DNA from: Chloroflexia bacterium
Lineage (GTDB): Bacteria > Chloroflexota > Chloroflexia > Thermomicrobiales > CFX8
Direction of reading: 5' to 3'
DNA length: 57,937 nucleotides
Assembly: GCA_030431755.1 (NCBI GenBank)
Contig: JAUIIK010000015.1
Location: 1-57,937, forward strand
Every line of letters starts with the position of its first letter. Positions within the stretch are counted from its first letter, which is position 1. The notes beneath the pieces were generated by a model. The model had not been told where the DNA came from and ran no database searches. It saw nothing but the letters and a program-made list of their open reading frames with translations. The position numbers and the translations under genes are program-made. Shown here piece by piece: positions 52,341 through 57,937 of the stretch.

Positions 52341-55088
52341 TCAGCTCTCGCGGATCGCCAGCGAGATGCTGGAATCTTCCGGAACCAGCTCGCCCGGCGC
52401 AGGCGATTGGAAGTAGACCTCGCCAACGTCGACGATCCTGATATCGAGGCCCGGAGGCAGGTCCGCCTGGGAGATGTAGATGATGTCGCCGACCGCCAGG
52501 CCGCTGTTGGCCAGCGTTGTGCGCGCCTGCGCCAGCGTCATGCTGTTGACGTTGGGCACGCGCACCGACTCACCGGAAGGTGTCGGGGTGCTGTCCTCAT
52601 CGACAGTCGGGGTGGGCGACGGGATCGGCGTCGGTGTCGGGAACGGCGTCGACGTCGGCCGTGATGTCGGCGCGGGTGGCGCGGTCGCCGTGGCGGTTGG
52701 CTCAACCGTCCCGGTGGCGGTCGGAGTCGGCTCTCGGGCATCGTCGGGCACGCCGATGCCGCCGCCGACGGCACTGGCGTAGCTCAGGAGCGAATCACGC
52801 GCCTCGGCGGTGAATGGCCCGCTGTCCTCGCCGAGCGCGGTCAGAGCGCCTTGGAGGTTCTCCCACTCGGAGGCGGTCAGTTGATCGCAGCGCACGGCCG
52901 GGCGGGCATTGCGGTCGACCAGGATCGTTTCAGCCGCATCGGCGGGCCGGGCTAATCCACCGGTCGCCGCGCAGACATCGAGCGGGATCAACCCATCGGG
53001 CACGTCAAAGCCCATCGCGCGCGGTTCCTCAAAAACGCCGCCGAGCGTGCGGTCGAACTCGCCGGAATGGGCCGCCAGCATGAGTTCCTGGAAGACCGGC
53101 GCAGCGCCAACCGCGCCGTCAAGCTCGCGCAACGGCTGGTTCGACGCGTTGCCAACCCAGACGCCGGCGACGAGGTCCGGAGAGTAACCGACCGTCCAGT
53201 TGTCGAACCAGTCGAACGACGTCCCGGTCTTGACCGCTATTGGAAGACCGTCCAGCTCGTTGAAGTTGAGCGCGCTGTCGCGGCCAAACGCCGGCAAGCG
53301 GGCTTCGGTGTCGCTCAGAATGTCGCTGATCAGATATGCCGTCTCGGGCCGGATCACCTGCTGACCGGCATCGACTTCGAGTTCCGCCCCCAGGCTGTAG
53401 ATCGTGTCGCCGGCGCTGTTCTGGATCTCGAGGATCGACCGTGGACCGACATAGCGGCCGCCGTTGGCGAAGGTCGCGTAGCTGCTCGTCAATTCCAGCG
53501 GCGAGACCTCGCCTGCGCCGAGCGCCAGCGCCAGGCCGTAGAACTCCAGCCCGCGCCAGAGGCCGGTCCGGACGCCCAGCTGGTGGGCCAGGTCGATCGT
53601 CGGCCCGATCTCGGCATATTCGAGTGTCTTGACAGCCGGCACGTTGAGCGAGCGGGCCAGCGCGTCGCGCGCCGGAACCGCGCCATAGTGCATGTGGGTC
53701 GTGTTCTGCGGAATAAAGACCGGCGACGGCGCGCCCGGCGTCGAGTACTGCACAGGGTAATCGAGGATCACCTGAGCCGGGCTCCAGCCCTGTTCGAAGG
53801 CCGAAGCGTAGACAATTGGCATGAAGGCCGAACCCGGCTGACGCTCCGAGGTGGCGACGTTGAACTGGCCGGCAATTGCATCGTCGTTGTAGTCACGCGA
53901 ACCGACCATGGCGACGATCTCACTGGTGCCCGGCAACATCGCCACGACCGCGCCGTTGTTGGCGTCATACACATCCAGCGACGCGAGCTGCTCGTCGAGC
54001 GCGCGTTCCGCAACCTGCTGGAGATCCAGGTCGAGGGTTGTCCGCACCGACAGGCCGCCGCGGTACACCTGTTCCGCGCCAAGCCGGTCTTCGAGATCAC
54101 CGATCACGTAGTTGACCCAGTGCGGCGCGAGAATTTCGGCGTTCTGCCGCGGGTAGATCACGAGCACCTCGCGCCAGGCGTTTTCGGCGTCGTCCCGGCT
54201 GATAGAGCCTGCCTCGACCATCTGATCGAGCACGTAGCGCTGGCGAGCTTTGGCGGCCCCGAGATTCACCGTCGGGTCGTAGGCGCTCGGCGCTTGCGGC
54301 AACCCGGCCAGCAACGCAGCCTCGGCCAGCGTCAGATCCGCCGGTTCCGTGTCGAAGTAGGCCCGCGCCGCCGCGTCGATGCCGTAGGCGCGGTTTCCGT
54401 AATAGATCATGTTGAAATAGAGTTCCAGAATTTCTTCTTTGGAGTAGGCCTCGGTGAACTGCGTCGCGACGGTTGCCTCACGCATCTTGCGGTCGAGCGA
54501 GCGTTCATAGCCGATGGTGTCCGGGTAGAGCTGCCGTACAAGCTGCTGGGTAATTGTCGAGCCCCCCGAGCGGCCATCGCCGGTCAGTGTGATGTAGACA
54601 CCACGAATGATCGCGATGGGGTCGACGCCGAAGTTCGTCCAGAAGGTGCGGTCCTCGGCGGCGACGGTCGCATCGACGAGCGCCATGTTCGAGCCGTTGG
54701 CGGTGATGTCGTCGAGCGAGCTATAGGTCCGGAACCCGGTGAGCGGGTCGTTCACCTCGTAGAGCAGGTTCCAGTTGCGATCGTAGATGCGGGTCGTCTC
54801 GAACTGCCGCGCCTCGACCGAGTTCAGGTCGGGCAGGTCGGCGCTGAAGTAGATCCAGATCGACATTCCGCCTGCGGCAGCTGCCAGCGTCGCGGAAAAG
54901 ACGAAGGCCGCCAGCACCATGAGCCCGATGCCGAGCATCCGGCCAAACGCCGGGCCGCTACGCCGCCCACGCCGTTCGCGCGCTAGCCGCAAGGCTGCCA
55001 GCCGCGACGCCCGCACACGGCGGCGAGCGCGCACTGGAAACCCTCGACGATAGTGATTTCTGACGATCCTTCGAGCCATCCGAGCCAC
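52341..55088 (-). CDS. PBP1A-like bifunctional peptidoglycan synthase with PASTA domain; SxxK reads SxxM
   Basis: A 915-residue class A penicillin-binding protein: a basic cytoplasmic tail, a membrane helix (about 50-75), a GT51 glycosyltransferase domain (VAAEDRTFWTNFGVDPIAI, GGSTITQQLVRQLYP), a transpeptidase domain, a Pro/Thr linker (EPTPTATGTVEPTATATAPP) and a C-terminal PASTA domain (VRVPNVNSMTLAQARTTLAN). In the transpeptidase domain Ser480-Leu-Asn482 and Lys620-Thr-Gly are intact. The active-site motif, however, reads QPGSAFMPIVY: Ser420 is present but the catalytic Lys is Met423 (ATG in place of AAG). The transpeptidase may therefore be impaired; the glycosyltransferase half looks intact. 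Confidence 0.92.
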   Translation of the reverse strand: MARMARRIVRNHYRRGFPVRARRRVRASRLAALRLARERRGRRSGPAFGRMLGIGLMVLAAFVFSATLAAAAGGMSIWIYFSADLPDLNSVEARQFETTRIYDRNWNLLYEVNDPLTGFRTYSSLDDITANGSNMALVDATVAAEDRTFWTNFGVDPIAIIRGVYITLTGDGRSGGSTITQQLVRQLYPDTIGYERSLDRKMREATVATQFTEAYSKEEILELYFNMIYYGNRAYGIDAAARAYFDTEPADLTLAEAALLAGLPQAPSAYDPTVNLGAAKARQRYVLDQMVEAGSISRDDAENAWREVLVIYPRQNAEILAPHWVNYVIGDLEDRLGAEQVYRGGLSVRTTLDLDLQQVAERALDEQLASLDVYDANNGAVVAMLPGTSEIVAMVGSRDYNDDAIAGQFNVATSERQPGSAFMPIVYASAFEQGWSPAQVILDYPVQYSTPGAPSPVFIPQNTTHMHYGAVPARDALARSLNVPAVKTLEYAEIGPTIDLAHQLGVRTGLWRGLEFYGLALALGAGEVSPLELTSSYATFANGGRYVGPRSILEIQNSAGDTIYSLGAELEVDAGQQVIRPETAYLISDILSDTEARLPAFGRDSALNFNELDGLPIAVKTGTSFDWFDNWTVGYSPDLVAGVWVGNASNQPLRELDGAVGAAPVFQELMLAAHSGEFDRTLGGVFEEPRAMGFDVPDGLIPLDVCAATGGLARPADAAETILVDRNARPAVRCDQLTASEWENLQGALTALGEDSGPFTAEARDSLLSYASAVGGGIGVPDDAREPTPTATGTVEPTATATAPPAPTSRPTSTPFPTPTPIPSPTPTVDEDSTPTPSGESVRVPNVNSMTLAQARTTLANSGLAVGDIIYISQADLPPGLDIRIVDVGEVYFQSPAPGELVPEDSSISLAIRES

Positions 55089-55207
55089 TTGCGCTACGAA
55101 TCCCGGGACGACACACGCTAAAGCCTACAACCCGGCGGCCCGTTACGTGTACGTTCAGGCTGGATTTGGGGGTCAGAATGTAGCGTGCTACTCCGCGCAG
55201 ACGCGAT

Positions 55208-56518
55208 TTAGGACGAATCAGACTGCGCGCGCAGCTTGCGCATGACAGCCTTGCGGCTGGCCGGTTGCGCCTGCTCCTGGGCCGGCTGAGTGTCTGAGGG
55301 CGGTTCAGGCTTTGAGATCTCGTCGGTCCACTCGAAGTCGGGGCGGACCTCGCGCATCGCCCGGTGCTCCCGCTTCGGCTCCTTGAGGCGGGCATCCTTG
55401 AGGATCTTGAGCTTCTCTTCGATCGGTTGCTGTGGGAACTCGATTACCGGCGGCGGGCCAGCCGGTTCGGGCTCTGGTTCTGGCTCCAGCGCGTCCGGAA
55501 TCAGATCGGGCTCATCGACAAAACCGGCCGGCTCCAGGTCGAACCCGACATCCGCAGGCGGCGGCGTGCTGGTTGCCGGCGCATTGCGGATCCAGCGACG
55601 CTGCGGCGCGCCATAGTCGTCAACGGTCGGGAACGATTGCGGGAGGCCCAGCACAAGGTCATCCGCGCCCGTCGCTGGCAATGGCTCCGGCGCGCGGCTC
55701 ATGCGCGCGCCGATCAGGAAGAGCAGACAGATCAGACCACCCAGCGCCGCCATGCTGGCAACAAGGGGGTAACGACCGCGCGCGGTGAGGATGCTCTCGG
55801 ATTCCGTGTTGATGCGCGTTGCCCAGCGCTCGGCCGTCGTCGGCACATAGGTTGCTCCGGCGGCTTCAAGCTCGGTCGGAGTCGGTGGGTCGACCATCTG
55901 AGCTGCCAGCAGCCCGCCGAGCGCCGTGAGGTCGCTGCTCGCGAAGCCGGGATCATCCGTCGTCTCGTAGCTGGCGTGGGCGACAAAGTTCCCCTGTTGG
56001 AACATCAGGACTTGATAGGTACGCTCAGTGTCGCCAACGACCTGGGAGTAGCTCACCAGCGCCGAGCGCTCGGCCCCGTCGACCACGCCGGCTTCCACCG
56101 TCGCGCTATCGACCGTTCCGACGGTGATGCCGCGCTGGCAGCCATTCTCCGTGTCGCGTGCCACATCGTCCATGATCGCGCGGGCATTGCCGGCTGAAGT
56201 CTGGATGACAAGCATCCGCGCGCCGGGAGCGGCTCCAGTCGGCGGGACGTAGCCTGTCGCACCGCGTCCATCGATGCCGACCCCGGCGAGCAACGGTGTC
56301 TGGAGGCAGGGTGCGATGAACTCTTCGCTGAAACGGGCATCGCCAAGCGGCGCGGTCTCCCAGCCGTTCGGCGCGAGCGACGTCAGCAGCAGCTCGCGGT
56401 CGAGGTCCGCCTCATCGCTCTGAAATGTCAGGAATGCGTCTGACGCGCCATAGGCGATGACGAGCAAGAGGCCGGCAATGGAAACGATCAGCGCGATGGT
56501 CGAGATAGCGCCACGCAT
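55208..56518 (-). CDS. Membrane protein of unknown function with cytoplasmic Pro/Glu-rich tail
   Basis: A ~436-residue protein with an N-terminal membrane segment (ISTIALIVSIAGLLLVIAYG), an extracytoplasmic domain of ~220 residues and a second membrane segment (LVASMAALGGLICLLFLIGA). A polar tail follows (EPEPEPEPAGPPPVIEFPQQ), ending in a basic KREHRAMREVRPDFEW-type stretch. No known domain recognised. ATG 56518 gives a clean start just before the first helix; the frame runs up to GTG 56557. The gap to the PBP gene (55089-55207) shows nothing. Confidence 0.7.
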   Translation of the reverse strand: MRGAISTIALIVSIAGLLLVIAYGASDAFLTFQSDEADLDRELLLTSLAPNGWETAPLGDARFSEEFIAPCLQTPLLAGVGIDGRGATGYVPPTGAAPGARMLVIQTSAGNARAIMDDVARDTENGCQRGITVGTVDSATVEAGVVDGAERSALVSYSQVVGDTERTYQVLMFQQGNFVAHASYETTDDPGFASSDLTALGGLLAAQMVDPPTPTELEAAGATYVPTTAERWATRINTESESILTARGRYPLVASMAALGGLICLLFLIGARMSRAPEPLPATGADDLVLGLPQSFPTVDDYGAPQRRWIRNAPATSTPPPADVGFDLEPAGFVDEPDLIPDALEPEPEPEPAGPPPVIEFPQQPIEEKLKILKDARLKEPKREHRAMREVRPDFEWTDEISKPEPPSDTQPAQEQAQPASRKAVMRKLRAQSDSS

Positions 56519-56925
56519 CACCGCGCCGCCCCGCTTGTCGGACGGCGGGCCAGGCACGCTGGGATAATGCGCTGTTGCTGTTGCCGGTTGCTTGTCCAGA
56601 CCATCGTCGCGGCGCTCCCCGCATGTGCGGACATACTGACTTCCAGTGTTGGCTCCCGGCCCCGCAACGTCAATAGTTTCAGCGCCAGGTCAGTACGGAA
56701 TTCCTATCTGGTTGCCAGCGCGCTCGCCCGTTGTGCCGGCTGCCCGATCATCAGGACTATCTGGTGAGTTGTTCGCGCTGTCCAAAGCAGTTTTGCTCCC
56801 TATACTCAAGACAGGCACTCGGGCTCGCTCGCGCTCCGCTTGCAACGGACCATCGCGAGCATCTAGCGTTTGAATCGGACTCGGGATCTTCCTTGAACGC
56901 CTCCATAGCCCCGGAACCTAATGAC

Positions 56926-57937
56926 ATGTACGAGCAGCGTGACCTGATCGGCGCGATCAACGTCGATCCCGAAGCACTGGCAGCGCCGCGCCTGCCGCTG
57001 CGGCACCGTGTCACCGCCTGCCTGACCTACTTTGGGTTCATGCCACTCGTGCTCGCGGCGACGCGGCCAAAGACACGCTTCGTCAGCCGCCACCTCCATG
57101 TTGCGCTGGTCATATTCGCGGTACGCGTGGCATGGCTTGGCGGTGTGCTCGCCGGCTGGTGGCTGCTAACCGAGCCTCAGGACGGCGCGAACCGCCTCCA
57201 GGGTCTGCTACTCGACACTCTCTTCACGCTCGCTATCGGATTTCCGCTGAGCGACACCTGGCGCACCGACGCGCTCCCCTGGCTGCTCGCGCCGGCTGCC
57301 CTGACCTTCCTGGCGACGATAACCGGCGCGATGCTCGCGCTGGCAGGCAAGACCGTCGACGTCCAGGCGCTGGTATCGGCCGACTGGTCGGACCCGCACG
57401 CCCGCCGCTCCTATCTTGGGATGACCCCCGAGGACGAGAAGGCGTTGGCGCGTCGCGCCCGCGAGCGACAGATCGAGCGGCTCCAGAAGTCATCACAGAT
57501 GCTGCGCACCGAGCAGGCCCGGCGCACGCGCATGTCGGATGTCGAGACGCAGCTCGAGCGCGTCGAGCTCCAGCGCGAGTACCACGATCAGCTGCTGGCG
57601 CTCGGTGAGATCAGCCAGCGGCGCTATGAGCAGGTCAACGAGGAGCTCGACGATCAGGTTGCGACGCTCCGGGCACAGCTGTCGAGCCTCGAAACGCGCG
57701 TCTTGAGCGCCGACGCTGCACATGCCGATCAACGCGATGGCGCGCGCTTGCGGCGCCCCGCCGAGACACTGCTGGAGTCGCTGGCGTTCGTCACACCGGA
57801 CGGTGTGCCGATATTTACCTACGGCCAGTTCCAGCTCGACGACGCCATCGTCGCCGGTATGCTCAGCGCCTTCGACAGCCTCAGCGAGGAGGTCTTCGGT
57901 TCGCGCGTGAGCAAGACGGCGCTGGCCGAGGGGCAGG
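56926..57937 (+). CDS. Membrane/coiled-coil protein with C-terminal longin- or roadblock-like domain (3' end outside window)
   Basis: An open frame of 337 codons from ATG 56926 to the window end with no stop. It has three or four membrane segments (FMPLVLAATR, VALVIFAVRVAWLGGVLAGW, LLLDTLFTLAIGFPL, LLAPAALTFLATITGAMLAL). A long charged coiled coil follows (about 185-275, LERVELQREYHDQLLALGEI). The visible end SLAFVTPDGVPIFTYGQFQL and VAGMLSAFDSLSEEVFG resembles the start of small longin/roadblock-type regulatory domains. That comparison is from memory and tentative. An in-frame TTG at 56893 could extend it. The divergent gap 56519-56925 shows no clear promoter or repeat. Confidence 0.7.
   Translation, partial: MYEQRDLIGAINVDPEALAAPRLPLRHRVTACLTYFGFMPLVLAATRPKTRFVSRHLHVALVIFAVRVAWLGGVLAGWWLLTEPQDGANRLQGLLLDTLFTLAIGFPLSDTWRTDALPWLLAPAALTFLATITGAMLALAGKTVDVQALVSADWSDPHARRSYLGMTPEDEKALARRARERQIERLQKSSQMLRTEQARRTRMSDVETQLERVELQREYHDQLLALGEISQRRYEQVNEELDDQVATLRAQLSSLETRVLSADAAHADQRDGARLRRPAETLLESLAFVTPDGVPIFTYGQFQLDDAIVAGMLSAFDSLSEEVFGSRVSKTALAEGQ

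Noticed and set aside
53067-54986. A 639-codon open frame on the plus strand
   Set aside because: It is fully antisense to the PBP1A-like gene and has Arg/Asp/Val-rich composition without any domain. Long antisense frames are common in GC-rich DNA.

Overview
The window is about 58 kb of high-GC DNA with dense coding, frequent GTG and TTG starts, purine-rich Shine-Dalgarno sequences and many palindromic repeats between genes. Gene content (an nfeD-slipin pair, a LuxR-type regulator with an ATPase domain, split complex I genes, an F420-type luciferase-like oxidoreductase, class III CoA-transferase, secreted beta-propeller proteins and a PASTA-bearing PBP1) suggests an aerobic chemoheterotroph of the Chloroflexota, probably near Thermomicrobia/Sphaerobacter. 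That placement is inference from gene content and style; no rRNA gene is present to test it. I found no tRNA, rRNA, CRISPR array, prophage or transposase gene.

Layout. 1-10.6 kb: the end of a CARDB-repeat surface protein, a BNR-propeller lipoprotein, an MFS exporter, a VOC protein, a ClC/CBS/TrkA-C channel, argS and an aldehyde dehydrogenase. 10.9-18 kb: leucyl aminopeptidase, a small Cys-containing protein, a beta-lactamase-like hydrolase coupled to a CoA-transferase, ureidoglycine aminohydrolase and a secreted propeller protein. 18.1-24.2 kb (minus strand): a HAD-phosphoglycerate dehydrogenase fusion, a subtilase, an ECF sigma factor and a VOC protein with an extra N-terminal segment. 24.3-26 kb: gamma-glutamyltransferase. 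26.2-30 kb (minus strand): a tight four-gene operon nfeD / slipin / Asp-nucleophile alpha/beta-hydrolase / MerB-like protein. 30.1-33.3 kb: folC, a luciferase-like oxidoreductase and a 2'-5' RNA ligase-like protein. 33.3-50.4 kb: complex I genes in two blocks, nuoHJKLMN and nuoABCD. These are separated by a LuxR-family regulator, a small ABM-like protein, PhzF, a hydroxyacid dehydrogenase and a toxin-antitoxin pair. 50.5-57.9 kb: maf, an RlmD-type methyltransferase, a PBP1A-like enzyme, a membrane protein, and a coiled-coil membrane protein cut by the window end.

The most striking result is the MerB-like gene at 26185-26865. Its reading frame is interrupted by a single in-frame TGA exactly where alkylmercury lyase has its catalytic Cys159. 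The TGA is followed 12 nt later by a perfect 7-bp hairpin with a GGUC loop, which matches the form of a bacterial SECIS. I read it as a candidate selenocysteine-containing MerB homologue; a nonsense mutation is the main alternative.

Other notable points are: a HAD hydrolase fused to SerA; a PBP1A-like protein whose SxxK motif reads SxxM; REPIN-like inverted pairs of GTAG-tipped palindromes scattered between genes; two separate cases where the 3' tail of a gene (nuoD, and the luciferase-like gene) is duplicated downstream beside inserted DNA; and a complex I set without nuoE, F, G or I.
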